A DNA stretch of 43,976 bases. It comes from Clostridiales bacterium (lineage in GTDB: Bacteria; Bacillota; Clostridia; Lachnospirales; Lachnospiraceae). The notes beneath the pieces are model-generated. The model did no database searches and was not told the origin of the DNA. It saw only the letters and a list, made by a program, of their open reading frames with translations. The stretch covers positions 1 to 43,976 of the forward strand of contig JAJQCB010000125.1 of NCBI GenBank assembly GCA_021203005.1, written 5' to 3'. Positions 16,982-25,275 of this stretch are shown one piece after another. A program made the translations under genes and the position numbers. Position 1 is the stretch's first letter. Each line of letters starts with the position of its first letter.

Positions 16982-17743
16982 ATGCAAAATATGGATGTTC
17001 AGAATTTTACGATAGAGGGAAGGAACGCGGTGCTGGAAGCGTTGCGCTCCGGCAAAACGATTGATAAGCTGTTTGTCCTGGACGGATGCCAGGACGGACC
17101 GGTCCGCACGATCGTCCGCGAAGCGAAAAAGAGCGGCAGCTTAATCAGCTTTGTGTCAAAAGAGCGGCTGGATCAGCTCTCTGAGACAAAGAAACACCAG
17201 GGGGTCATTGCGTATGCTGCCGCATATTCCTACGCGACAGTGGATGAGATCCTTCAGAAAGCAGAAGAAAAGGGAGAACCACCGTTTCTGATTTTACTGG
17301 ACGGCATAGAGGATCCCCACAACCTCGGCGCGATCATCCGCACGGCCAACCTGGCCGGCGCTCACGGCGTGATCATACCGAAGCGCCGCGCGGTTGGCTT
17401 GACGGCAACCGTGGCAAAAACCTCTGCCGGAGCGCTGAATTACACGCCGGTAGCGAAGGTGACCAATCTGTCCGCTGCGATGAAAGAGCTGAAAGAAAAA
17501 GGACTCTGGTTTGTCTGTGCGGATATGCAGGGCGAAGTAATGTACCGGCAGAATCTGACAGGCCCCATCGGGCTGGTGATCGGAAACGAGGGCGACGGCG
17601 TCAGCAAACTGGTCCGTGAAAACTGTGACTTCATGGCATCGATTCCCATGTACGGGGAGATTGACTCCCTTAATGCTTCCGTGGCGGCCGGGGTGATGGC
17701 CTATGAGGTTGTCAGACAGCGGATATCGAAAGCGAATCAATAA
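16982..17743 (+). CDS. rlmB: 23S rRNA (guanosine(2251)-2'-O)-methyltransferase, SpoU family
   Basis: A SPOUT methyltransferase of 253 residues. The N-terminal L30e-like RNA-binding domain covers FTIEGRNAVLEALRSG to about residue 95. The trefoil-knot SAM domain has LDGIEDPHNLGAIIRTANL, IGLVIGNEGDGVS and IPMYGEIDSLNASVAAGVMAYE, the three SpoU motifs. The role on 23S rRNA is inferred from the family and from synteny with mrnC and sigH (yacO in Bacillus). ATG 16994 is a possible alternative start. Confidence 0.93.
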   Translation: MQNMDVQNFTIEGRNAVLEALRSGKTIDKLFVLDGCQDGPVRTIVREAKKSGSLISFVSKERLDQLSETKKHQGVIAYAAAYSYATVDEILQKAEEKGEPPFLILLDGIEDPHNLGAIIRTANLAGAHGVIIPKRRAVGLTATVAKTSAGALNYTPVAKVTNLSAAMKELKEKGLWFVCADMQGEVMYRQNLTGPIGLVIGNEGDGVSKLVRENCDFMASIPMYGEIDSLNASVAAGVMAYEVVRQRISKANQ

Positions 17744-17861
17744 AGGTTTTTGCCGTCTTAATGTGATAAGGGTTTAAGGGCTCATTTTTGAGATAATGGG
17801 AACAATGAAAATGGTATTTGTCTCAGAATTATGAAGCACAACCGGGTAAAAAGAGTGAATT

Positions 17862-18458
17862 ATGACGCAGTATGAGAATCTGAGCGATGCCCGGCTGGTC
17901 CGGGAGCTCCGGGGCGGGGATACCCAGGTGATGGATTTCCTGCTGGAAAAATATAAATATCTTGTCCGGAGGAAAGCAAATCCTCTTTTTCTCTTCGGCG
18001 GTGATACGGACGACCTGATCCAGGAGGGAATGATCGGTCTGTTCAAAGCCATCCGGGATTATGACGAGAGCGCGGGCAGTTTTTACCATTTTGCCGAGTT
18101 GTGCATTAACAGACAGATTTACACGGCAATTGAGTCGGCGGCGAGGAAAAAACATGGGCCGCTGAATTCTTATGTTCCGCTCTCCGATGGGGAACCCGAT
18201 CGGGAAGAATCTTATGTGCAGGCGGTTGCACCGGCTTATGTGCAGAGTCCGGAACAGCTGATTGTCGACCAGGAGAGCGTGGACCATTTTTTTGCAAAGA
18301 TTCAGGATCAGCTGAGCGGGATGGAGCAAACCGTGCTTGACTATTATCTGGAGGGGATGAATTACCGGCAGATTGCAGAAAAAATGGAGAAGCCGCCGAA
18401 ATCGATTGACAATGCGCTGCAGCGGATCCGGGCAAAGGTGCAGGGGTTACTGGATTAG
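17862..18458 (+). CDS. sigH: RNA polymerase sporulation sigma factor SigH
   Basis: A 198-residue group-3 sigma factor. Region 2 reads DDLIQEGMIGLFKAIRDYDES...FAELCINRQIYTAI and the region 4 helix-turn-helix is MNYRQIAEKMEKPPKSIDNALQRIRAKV, both close to Bacillus SigH, which directs early sporulation and stationary-phase genes. Synteny (cysS-mrnC-rlmB-sigH) matches. It is followed by the sporulation-linked ylmC, so the host is probably a spore former or descends from one. The 118-bp gap before it contains no clear promoter. Confidence 0.92.
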   Translation: MTQYENLSDARLVRELRGGDTQVMDFLLEKYKYLVRRKANPLFLFGGDTDDLIQEGMIGLFKAIRDYDESAGSFYHFAELCINRQIYTAIESAARKKHGPLNSYVPLSDGEPDREESYVQAVAPAYVQSPEQLIVDQESVDHFFAKIQDQLSGMEQTVLDYYLEGMNYRQIAEKMEKPPKSIDNALQRIRAKVQGLLD

Positions 18459-18537
18459 TATTACATAGCATGAAACAGGCTGACGGATACACAGATCAGA
18501 GGAAACTGCATAGAATAAGAAAAAAGGGTTTTTATCT

Positions 18538-18792
18538 ATGCGGTTCTGCGAATTTTCAAAAAAAGAAGTTGTTAACATCTCCGATGGAAAGTGCCTGGGC
18601 TGTACCGGCGATCTGCTGTTTGACGAATGCCATGGACGGATTCAGGCTCTTGTCATCCGGGGACCGGCCAGGTGGTTCGGCTGTTTTGGCTGTGACAGTG
18701 AATATATCGTGGACTGGGACCGGATTGTCCGCATCGGGCCGGACGTGATTCTGGTGGAAGTCTGTCCAGATAAAATATTAAAAAAGCGATAG
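18538..18792 (+). CDS. YlmC/YmxH family sporulation protein (PRC-barrel)
   Basis: An 84-residue PRC-barrel-like protein. MRFCEFSKKEVVNISDGKCLGC and the ending DRIVRIGPDVILVEV match the YlmC/YmxH family. It is linked to sporulation genes in many Clostridia; the exact function is unknown. It lies between sigH and nrdR, a neighbourhood consistent with the family. Only a weak AAGGG precedes the ATG. Confidence 0.88.
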   Translation: MRFCEFSKKEVVNISDGKCLGCTGDLLFDECHGRIQALVIRGPARWFGCFGCDSEYIVDWDRIVRIGPDVILVEVCPDKILKKR

Positions 18793-18807
18793 CAGGAGGA
18801 AGACATC

Positions 18808-19269
18808 ATGAAGTGCCCTTATTGCAGCAGTGATAATACACGGGTGATTGATTCCAGACCGGCGGATGACAACACTGCGATCCGCCGCAGGAGAAATTGT
18901 GACGATTGCGGGAAGCGCTTTACCACCTTTGAAAAGGTAGAGACGATTCCTTTGATGATTGTCAAAAAGGATAATACCAGAGAGCGGTATGACCGCACAA
19001 AGATTGAGGCCGGCGTTTTGCGCGCCTGCCACAAGCGTCCCATCTCCGCCGAACAGATTAAGACTTTGGTGGATGAGGTGGAGACGGAGATTTACAGCAG
19101 TGCAGACCGGGAGATTCCGAGCAGTGTGATCGGGGAACTGGTGATGGACAAGCTGAAAGATCTGGAAGCGGTGGCCTATGTTCGTTTTGCCTCTGTGTAC
19201 CGGGAATTTAAAGATGTGAATACATTTGTAAATGAATTGAAGAAAATGCTGAATAACGAGGAGAAGTAG
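18808..19269 (+). CDS. nrdR: Transcriptional repressor NrdR
   Basis: NrdR represses ribonucleotide reductase genes in response to dATP/ATP. The N-terminal zinc ribbon MKCPYCSS...CDDCGKRFTTFE supplies four cysteines, and the ATP-cone domain begins near VETIPLMIVKKDNTRERYDRTKIEAGVLRACHKRPIS. Length (153) is standard. AGGAGGAAG precedes the ATG. No NrdR box or nrd gene is in the window, so its targets lie elsewhere. Confidence 0.96.
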   Translation: MKCPYCSSDNTRVIDSRPADDNTAIRRRRNCDDCGKRFTTFEKVETIPLMIVKKDNTRERYDRTKIEAGVLRACHKRPISAEQIKTLVDEVETEIYSSADREIPSSVIGELVMDKLKDLEAVAYVRFASVYREFKDVNTFVNELKKMLNNEEK

Positions 19270-19272
19270 GGA

Positions 19273-19815
19273 ATGTTTCAGAAGTTTTACCCGGATCTCT
19301 ATGTGGATTCAGCCTATCAGATTGATTATGACAGACTCTACGCAGACGGTTATCGCGGGCTGATTTTTGATATCGACAATACGCTGGTCACGCACGGAGC
19401 GCCCGCCGATGAAAAGGCGAAGGCGCTGTTTGCGCGTTTAAAGGAGATTGGTTTTTCCTGCTGCCTGCTCTCAAATAATAAAGAGCCCAGGGTCAAAATG
19501 TTCAATGATGAGGTTCATGTGCAGTATATTTATAACGCACACAAGCCATCTGTAACAGGGTACGAGCAGGCTATGCAGGTTATGGGTACGGATAAGAGCA
19601 ATACCGTCTTTATCGGAGATCAGATTTTTACGGATATTTTCGGAGCCAATCGGACCGGTTTACCAACTATAATGGTGAAATATATTTACTGGAAAGAAGA
19701 AATTCAGATCATATTAAAGAGAAGGCTGGAAGCCATCGTTCTGCTTTGTTATCGCAGATACAGAAAACGGCACCGGACAAACACACATGCAATATTTTCA
19801 GATAAGGAAGAGTAA
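19273..19815 (+). CDS. YqeG family HAD IIIA-type phosphatase
   Basis: A 180-residue haloacid-dehalogenase phosphatase. Motif I is LIFDIDNTLVTHG (DxDxT), motif II LLSNN, and motif III/IV KPSVTGYEQAM followed by VFIGDQIFTDIFGANRTG. Family members are annotated as YqeG-like; some relatives are phosphatidylglycerophosphate phosphatases, but the substrate here is not known. It starts three bases after nrdR ends, with GAGGAG overlapping the nrdR stop, so it is translationally close-coupled. The C-terminal tail is basic (RRYRKRHRTNTH). Confidence 0.9.
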   Translation: MFQKFYPDLYVDSAYQIDYDRLYADGYRGLIFDIDNTLVTHGAPADEKAKALFARLKEIGFSCCLLSNNKEPRVKMFNDEVHVQYIYNAHKPSVTGYEQAMQVMGTDKSNTVFIGDQIFTDIFGANRTGLPTIMVKYIYWKEEIQIILKRRLEAIVLLCYRRYRKRHRTNTHAIFSDKEE

Positions 19816-19818
19816 CTA

Positions 19819-19887
19819 ATGCTTGAGAAAATGAGAAATATTGTTGCAGATCAGTTGGATTTAGAGGTAGAAGAATCAGCAAATTAA
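19819..19887 (+). pseudogene. Truncated acyl-carrier-protein-like gene (22 codons)
   Basis: The reading frame starts with ATG three bases after the yqeG stop and encodes MLEKMRNIVADQLDLEVEES plus two residues before TAA. This is the N-terminal helix of an acyl carrier protein; the DSL phosphopantetheine site and the rest are missing, and the next gene starts 20 bp later. A good ribosome-binding site (AAGGAAGAG) remains. It is too short for the ORF track. It is either the relic of an internal deletion of an acpP paralogue or a short peptide gene. Confidence 0.6.
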
Positions 19888-19907
19888 AGTAAAATACGAG
19901 GAATTTT

Positions 19908-21776
19908 ATGAAAAAACTTGCCTTAAGTGACGAAATATTACTGAATATAGAGAAACCCGCCCGTTACATCGGCAATGAGGTCAACATGGTGGTAAAAGAC
20001 CCGGAAAAGGTAGATATCCGGACTGTTTTCTGCTTCCCGGATGTATACGATATCGGGATGTCCCATCTCGGAATGCAGATTCTTTGTCATCAGTTTAATC
20101 TGCGGGATGACGTCTACTGTGAACGGGTCTTTTCCCCCTGGCCGGATCTGCACCGGATCATGAAGGAACAGCAGATTCCGCTGTTTGCGTTGGAAACACA
20201 GGACCCGATCCGCGAATTCGACTGGGTTCTGATGACACTGCAGTATGAGATGTGTTACCCCAACATTCTGCAGATTCTGGATCTCGGACAGATTCCGTTT
20301 AAGAGCAGTGAGAGAAAAGAGTCCGACCCTGTTGTCATCGGCGGCGGTCCCTGTACCTACAATCCGGAACCGATCGCGGATTTTTTTGATATTATCTACA
20401 TCGGCGAGGGTGAGACTGTATATGATGAGCTTCTGGACCTGTATAAGCATCATAAAAATAGCGGACATTACAGCAGAAGTGCTTTTTTGCGGGAGGCATC
20501 GCACATTCCGGGGCTATATGTGCCCTCACTCTATGAAGTGACGTACCATGAGGATGGAACGATCGCTTCTTTTTCTCCGCTGTATGAGGATGTTCCGCGG
20601 ACGATTCAGAGACAGGTGGTGGAAGATCTCTCCGATGTGGTATATCCGGACAAGCCGCTGGTGCCGTTTATCAAGATCACGCAGGACCGCGTGGTGCTGG
20701 AGATTCAGCGGGGCTGTATCCGCGGCTGCCGCTTCTGTCAGGCCGGCATGATTTACCGTCCTCTGCGGGAACGCGATCTGGAATTCCTGAAAGAAAAAGC
20801 ATATGCGATGCTGAAGGCGACCGGACAGGAGGAGATTTCCTTAAGTTCCTTAAGTTCCAGCGATTACTCCCAGCTGGAGGAGCTTTTAAACTATCTGATC
20901 GACGAGTTTAAAACACAGCATGTCAATATTTCGCTTCCATCCCTGCGGATTGATAACTTTTCCCTGGATGTGATGAGTAAGGTGCAGGATATCAAAAAAA
21001 GCAGTCTGACCTTTGCCCCGGAGGCGGGCTCCCAGCGGCTGCGGGATGTGATCAATAAGGGGCTGACCGAGGAAGATATTCTGCATGGCGCCGGCCTGGC
21101 TTTTGACGGCGGCTGGCAGAAGGTAAAGCTCTACTTTATGCTGGGGCAGCCCACGGAGACGGTGGAAGACATGCAGGCGATCGCTGAGCTGGCGGAAAAG
21201 ATTGCGGAGCGTTACTATGAGATACCGAAAGAGCAGCGGCACGGCAAGTGCCAGATTACTGTGAGCACCTCCTTTTTTGTGCCGAAGCCGTTTACGCCGT
21301 TCCAGTGGACCCCGATCTGCACGAAGGAGGATTTCCTGGAGTGGGCTCACATCGTGAATGAATCAATCCGGTCGCAGCTGAACCGGAAGAGCATCCGGTA
21401 CAACTGGCACGAGGCGGATGTGACGCTGATTGAGGGAATTCTGGCGCGGGGCGACCGCCGCCTTTCTGATGTGCTGATCCGCGTTTATGAAAAAGGCGGG
21501 ATTTTTGCAGCCTGGTCTGATTTCTTTGAGGATGAAATGTGGCAGGAAGCGTTCCGTGAGACCGGAATTGACACGGATTTCTATACCGTGCGTGAGCGTG
21601 GGGAAGAAGAAGTTTTCCCCTGGGATTTTATCGATATCGGCGTGACGAAGCAGTTTTTGTGGAACGAATGGCAGAAAGCACAGCGCGAAGAGGTGACGCA
21701 AAACTGCAGGCAGCGCTGTTCGGGCTGCGGCGCAATGAAATACAAGGGAGGTGTGTGTTATGAGAATACGCATTAA
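19908..21776 (+). CDS. TIGR03960 family B12-binding/radical SAM protein
   Basis: A 622-residue radical SAM protein. The N-terminal part resembles a B12-binding-like fold (VFCFPDVYDIGMSHLGMQIL, IGGGPCTYNPEPIADFFD). The [4Fe-4S] motif is CIRGCRFC at about C270, C274 and C277. The C-terminus ends in a cysteine cluster, CRQRCSGCGAMKYKGGVC. This family is nearly always followed by TIGR03936 and RNase E/G in Clostridia, as here. The substrate is unknown; an RNA- or ribosome-related role is only suggested by the neighbours. CGAGGA precedes the ATG. The gene overlaps the next by 17 bp. Confidence 0.92.
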   Translation: MKKLALSDEILLNIEKPARYIGNEVNMVVKDPEKVDIRTVFCFPDVYDIGMSHLGMQILCHQFNLRDDVYCERVFSPWPDLHRIMKEQQIPLFALETQDPIREFDWVLMTLQYEMCYPNILQILDLGQIPFKSSERKESDPVVIGGGPCTYNPEPIADFFDIIYIGEGETVYDELLDLYKHHKNSGHYSRSAFLREASHIPGLYVPSLYEVTYHEDGTIASFSPLYEDVPRTIQRQVVEDLSDVVYPDKPLVPFIKITQDRVVLEIQRGCIRGCRFCQAGMIYRPLRERDLEFLKEKAYAMLKATGQEEISLSSLSSSDYSQLEELLNYLIDEFKTQHVNISLPSLRIDNFSLDVMSKVQDIKKSSLTFAPEAGSQRLRDVINKGLTEEDILHGAGLAFDGGWQKVKLYFMLGQPTETVEDMQAIAELAEKIAERYYEIPKEQRHGKCQITVSTSFFVPKPFTPFQWTPICTKEDFLEWAHIVNESIRSQLNRKSIRYNWHEADVTLIEGILARGDRRLSDVLIRVYEKGGIFAAWSDFFEDEMWQEAFRETGIDTDFYTVRERGEEEVFPWDFIDIGVTKQFLWNEWQKAQREEVTQNCRQRCSGCGAMKYKGGVCYENTH

Positions 21777-22497
21777 GTTTCGCAAAAACGGGGCGATGCG
21801 TTTCATCGGCCACCTGGATATTATGCGTTTTTTTCAGAAAGCCATCCGCAGGGCCGGCATTGATGTGGCCTACTCGGAGGGATTCAGTCCGCACCAGATC
21901 ATGTCCTTTGCAGCGCCGCTTGGCGTGGGAGTGACCAGCGACGGGGAATATCTGGATATTGAGGTGAACTCAACAAAATCCTCCTCGAAGTCCATGGAGG
22001 CGCTTAACGGTGCGATGGTAGAGGGGATGGAGGTCACTTCCTATGTGGCGCTGCGGCAAAACGCGAAGAAAGCGATGACCGCTGTGGCCGCGGCGGATTA
22101 TATTGTGTATTTTAAAAAGCGGGAGGATTTTTTACAGGATGAGCTGCCCCGGATGATCCGGGAATACTATGAAAACAGGGATACAATCGAGATCACAAAA
22201 CAGAGTAAGAAGAGCGAACGGGTGATTGACGTGAAGCCGCTGATCTATCGGTTTGAAGCGTATGCGGATACTTCAGAATTTATCCTGTCAGATCTGGGAG
22301 CCCGCCGCGGATTCCTCCTGCGGCTTTGCACCGGAAGTACGGATAATATCAAACCGGAGCTGGTGCTTCAGGATTTCTATACTTATTTTGGTAAGAAATA
22401 TGACCCTTTTAACATGCAGATTCACCGGTTGGAAGTGTATGAGAGAGTCGGAGAAAAGCTGCTGCCCCTGGATGCGGCGGGAGATATTATCCTGTAA
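21760..22497 (+). CDS. TIGR03936 family radical SAM-associated protein (DUF2344)
   Basis: A 245-residue protein beginning MRIRIKFRKNGAMRFIGHLD, the usual DUF2344 opening. SEGFSPHQIMSFAAPLGVG is the conserved core. In some bacteria this domain is fused to the TIGR03960 radical SAM protein, so the two proteins probably act together. The start ATG 21760 follows GGGAGG and lies inside the end of the upstream gene (17-bp overlap), consistent with translational coupling. Function unknown. Confidence 0.9.
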   Translation: MRIRIKFRKNGAMRFIGHLDIMRFFQKAIRRAGIDVAYSEGFSPHQIMSFAAPLGVGVTSDGEYLDIEVNSTKSSSKSMEALNGAMVEGMEVTSYVALRQNAKKAMTAVAAADYIVYFKKREDFLQDELPRMIREYYENRDTIEITKQSKKSERVIDVKPLIYRFEAYADTSEFILSDLGARRGFLLRLCTGSTDNIKPELVLQDFYTYFGKKYDPFNMQIHRLEVYERVGEKLLPLDAAGDIIL

Positions 22498-22577
22498 AAT
22501 CTTTTGTTATCAAAATCATCTGTATAATAGAATCGGAAATATTATATTGTCAGGAAACGATTTTTGGGATTAAATAA

Positions 22578-23792
22578 ATGGCAACAAAAATACTCATCAC
22601 GAAAATGAATATTCACGGACAGGATTATCTCTTCAGTGGTCTGCTGGAGCAGGATCTTCTGGCGGAAGTGCGGCTGAAACGGCTCCCATCGGCGGCTGGC
22701 GGAGGCACAGAGGAGCCTGCTCTGGATAATATCTATGTGGGAAAAGTCCAGAACGTAGTTAAAAATCTGAACGCCGCGTTTGTCGAGGTGGCGCCGGGAA
22801 TGGCCTGTTATCTTCCGCTGGAGCATGTGTCTGACCCGGTGTATGTGCGGCGCAATTCCGTAAAGAAGCATCCGGTGCAGGGTGATGAACTTCTGGTGCA
22901 GGTGCAGAGGGAGGCGGTAAAAACCAAAGCGCCTATGTTGTCGACAAATCTGAACCTGACAGGGCGTTACGTGGTTCTGACCTCAGAAAATAAAAAAATC
23001 GGAATTTCTTCCAGGCTGGACCGGCGGATCCGCACGCATTATCGGGAGCTGATTGAGCACTCGCTTTGTGACCGTTACGGAGTGATCGTGCGCACGAACG
23101 CGAAAAATGCTGCGGACGATGCGGTGATAAGCGAGATGCAGTCGCTGCAGCGTCGGATGGACGATATCATTTCTCATGCGGTAAACCGCACCTGCTATTC
23201 CTGTCTCTACCGTGCGTTGCCCGGCTATCTGTCTTTTTTGCAGAATACCCGCGCGGAGGAACTCGATGAGATTGTGACAGATCTTCCGGATATCTATGAA
23301 GCACTTTCTGCGTATTGTGACGACCGGGAGGATCTTGCTCAGATTCCGCGGCGTCTGTATGAGGATGACACGTATTCGCTCTCTGCACTTTACAATTTGA
23401 AGAAACAGATGGAGCGTGCATTTTGCAAAACGGTTTTCTTAAGATCGGGAGGCAGCATCGTCATTGAACCGACGGAGGCGATGACAGTGATTGATGTGAA
23501 CACAGGAAAAAGCAATAGCGGCAAAGATCCGCAAAAACATTTTAAACAGGTAAATATGGAGGCGGCCCGTGAGATCGCGCACCAGATCCGCCTGCGCAAT
23601 CTCTCCGGCATCATCATTGTAGATTTTATTGACCTGGTAAAGCAGGAGGATCAGGAAGAACTGCTTGGATTTTTGAGGAAACAGGTGCAATCGGATCCGA
23701 TTCCGGTGCAGGTACATGATATCACACGCCTGAATCTGGTTGAGATGACGCGAAAAAAAGTGGAGAGATCGCTGGCGGAGCAGGTGGCTTGA
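22578..23792 (+). CDS. Ribonuclease E/G family protein, short form
   Basis: A 404-residue endoribonuclease of the RNase E/G family. The S1 RNA-binding segment runs from DNIYVGKVQNVVKNLNAAFVEV to about residue 130. The catalytic core shows AVNRTCYSCLYRALP, the DVNTGK acidic motif and IIIVDFIDL with the second Mg-binding aspartate. It stops near VEMTRKKVERSLAEQVA and lacks the CPxC zinc-link and small domain of E. coli RNase E/G, as I recall for many clostridial members. A -10-like TATAAT at 22523-22528 lacks a good -35. In related genomes rplU-rpmA-obg usually follow; here they do not. Confidence 0.9.
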   Translation: MATKILITKMNIHGQDYLFSGLLEQDLLAEVRLKRLPSAAGGGTEEPALDNIYVGKVQNVVKNLNAAFVEVAPGMACYLPLEHVSDPVYVRRNSVKKHPVQGDELLVQVQREAVKTKAPMLSTNLNLTGRYVVLTSENKKIGISSRLDRRIRTHYRELIEHSLCDRYGVIVRTNAKNAADDAVISEMQSLQRRMDDIISHAVNRTCYSCLYRALPGYLSFLQNTRAEELDEIVTDLPDIYEALSAYCDDREDLAQIPRRLYEDDTYSLSALYNLKKQMERAFCKTVFLRSGGSIVIEPTEAMTVIDVNTGKSNSGKDPQKHFKQVNMEAAREIAHQIRLRNLSGIIIVDFIDLVKQEDQEELLGFLRKQVQSDPIPVQVHDITRLNLVEMTRKKVERSLAEQVA

Positions 23793-23813
23793 TGAAAACA
23801 GATTTGCGGAGAA

Positions 23814-23835
23814 TATCTTATTATAATGTAAGATA
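23814..23835. promoter_or_regulatory. Palindrome centred on a -10-like TATAAT upstream of the flavoprotein gene
   Basis: TATCTTA (23814-23820) and TAAGATA (23829-23835) are perfect inverted repeats flanking TTATAATG. The TATAAT (23822-23827) has no good -35. It could be an operator over a promoter or simply an A/T-rich hairpin. Confidence 0.45.
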
Positions 23836-23870
23836 GACGGATGATATCTCAATGCTGAGGCTAAGAAAAT

Positions 23871-25148
23871 ATGGCATATAAAAATAAGGGAAAAATAAAA
23901 ACAGAAAATAATTTTGCAGATGTCGCCGTTATCGGCGCGGGCGCTTCCGGTCTGATGTCCGCCATCGCGGCCGCGCAAAACGGGGCGTCCGTCTCGGTGC
24001 TGGAGCACACTTCGGTTTCGGGGAAAAAGCTTTTGTCCACCGGAAATGGCCGTTGCAATTTTACAAATGGAATTCAGAACGAGAATTGTTACCGGGGGGA
24101 CGCGCCTGAGTTTGTCATGGCATCCCTTGCTGAGTTTTCGGAAAAAGATGCCCTGCACTTTTTTGAAGGACTTGGTGTATATGCCGTATCAAAAAACGGT
24201 TATTATTATCCGCGCAGCGGTCAGGCGTCCGCTATACGGGATGCGTTAATTGCGGAGGCAAAACGCCGGAATATCCGTTTTTTTCATAAGACAGAAGTCA
24301 CCGGAATCTGCAAAAAATCAGAGAAATTCTTTCAAATAGAGACAGAAAACGGTATAGTGTGTGCAAAATCCTGCATTCTGGCGGCCGGCGGCAGCGCCGC
24401 TCCCAAAACCGGAAGCGACGGCAGCGGATATGCACTGGCACGTTCCCTGGGGCATACGGTGAAAAAGCCTTTGCCGGCTCTTGTGCCCCTGCTTTTTACG
24501 GAACCCTGGCTGCCTGAGGTGGCCGGTGTGCGGGCGCAGGCCGGTATCCGCCTGCTGATTGAAGGGAAAACGGCTGCCTCCGATACCGGAGAACTACAGT
24601 TTACAAAAGAGGGGATTTCCGGTATTCCGACTTTTCAGGTCAGCCGTTTTGCATCCATCGCGTTAGATGAGGGGCGGAATGTAACAGCCCAGATTGATTT
24701 TTGGCCGGAATTTTCCGGGGAACAGCTGACGCAGATCCTGATCCGGCAGGCATCCGGTTCTTTTAAAACCTGGCAGCAGATACTAAGCGGTCTTGTGAAT
24801 CAGAAAATCGCTTTCATGATTACGAAAGACCTGAAACCGGCAAATGTCCCGGTTTTTGAACTGTCGGAAAAGGGATTTAAAAAACAGCTTGATGTTATCG
24901 AGCGGCGCCTGAAAGAAACTGCGGTAAAGATTACAGCCGCCGGAACTTTCTCGCAGGCACAGGTTACCTGCGGCGGCGTGCCGCTGAAAGAAGTGGGAGC
25001 AGATATGCAGTCCAGGCTTGTTCCCGGTCTTTATTTTGCCGGCGAGATTCTGGATGTGGACGGAATCTGCGGCGGCTATAATCTGCAGTGGGCCTGGACC
25101 AGCGGATATCTGGCTGGTTCAAACGCGGGAAAAATGTTGATTTCATAA
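23871..25148 (+). CDS. BaiN/HI0933-like NAD(P)/FAD-dependent oxidoreductase
   Basis: A 425-residue flavoprotein of the HI0933/BaiN (TIGR00275) family. The FAD dinucleotide-binding motif is DVAVIGAGASGLMSAIAAAQ, followed by GKKLLSTGNGRCNFTN, the family hallmark. The C-terminus GLYFAGEILDVDGICGGYNLQWAWTSG closes the FAD site. BaiN takes part in bile-acid dehydroxylation in Clostridium scindens, but most members have no assigned substrate; nothing nearby points to bile acids. The N-terminal 15 residues are hydrophilic and not a signal peptide. The ribosome-binding site is weak. Confidence 0.92.
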   Translation: MAYKNKGKIKTENNFADVAVIGAGASGLMSAIAAAQNGASVSVLEHTSVSGKKLLSTGNGRCNFTNGIQNENCYRGDAPEFVMASLAEFSEKDALHFFEGLGVYAVSKNGYYYPRSGQASAIRDALIAEAKRRNIRFFHKTEVTGICKKSEKFFQIETENGIVCAKSCILAAGGSAAPKTGSDGSGYALARSLGHTVKKPLPALVPLLFTEPWLPEVAGVRAQAGIRLLIEGKTAASDTGELQFTKEGISGIPTFQVSRFASIALDEGRNVTAQIDFWPEFSGEQLTQILIRQASGSFKTWQQILSGLVNQKIAFMITKDLKPANVPVFELSEKGFKKQLDVIERRLKETAVKITAAGTFSQAQVTCGGVPLKEVGADMQSRLVPGLYFAGEILDVDGICGGYNLQWAWTSGYLAGSNAGKMLIS

Positions 25149-25153
25149 ATGTG

Positions 25154-25182
25154 TTGTGATACACTTTCTGAATGAGCATAAA
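25154..25182 (+). promoter_or_regulatory. Possible promoter upstream of leuS
   Basis: TTGTGA (25154-25159), a 17-bp spacer and CATAAA (25177-25182). Both boxes match four of six consensus bases. No T-box leader is visible in the 127-bp gap before leuS, although inverted CTTTTGAC/GTCAAAAG and GAACC/GGTTC pairs occur in it. Confidence 0.35.
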
Positions 25183-25275
25183 TGGTGAACCGGCATGGTT
25201 CGGCATCAGTAAAGGCTTTTGACCCCAATAACATGTGATTCAGGCGTCAAAAGGATATAGAGGAGGAAAAGAGTC

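Noticed and set aside
22523-22528. TATAAT upstream of the RNase E/G gene as a promoter
   Set aside because: No acceptable -35 at 15-18 bp; left as a remark in the gene entry.
25149-25275. T-box riboswitch before leuS
   Set aside because: No AGGGTGG-type antiterminator sequence or terminator hairpin could be found in the 127-bp gap.
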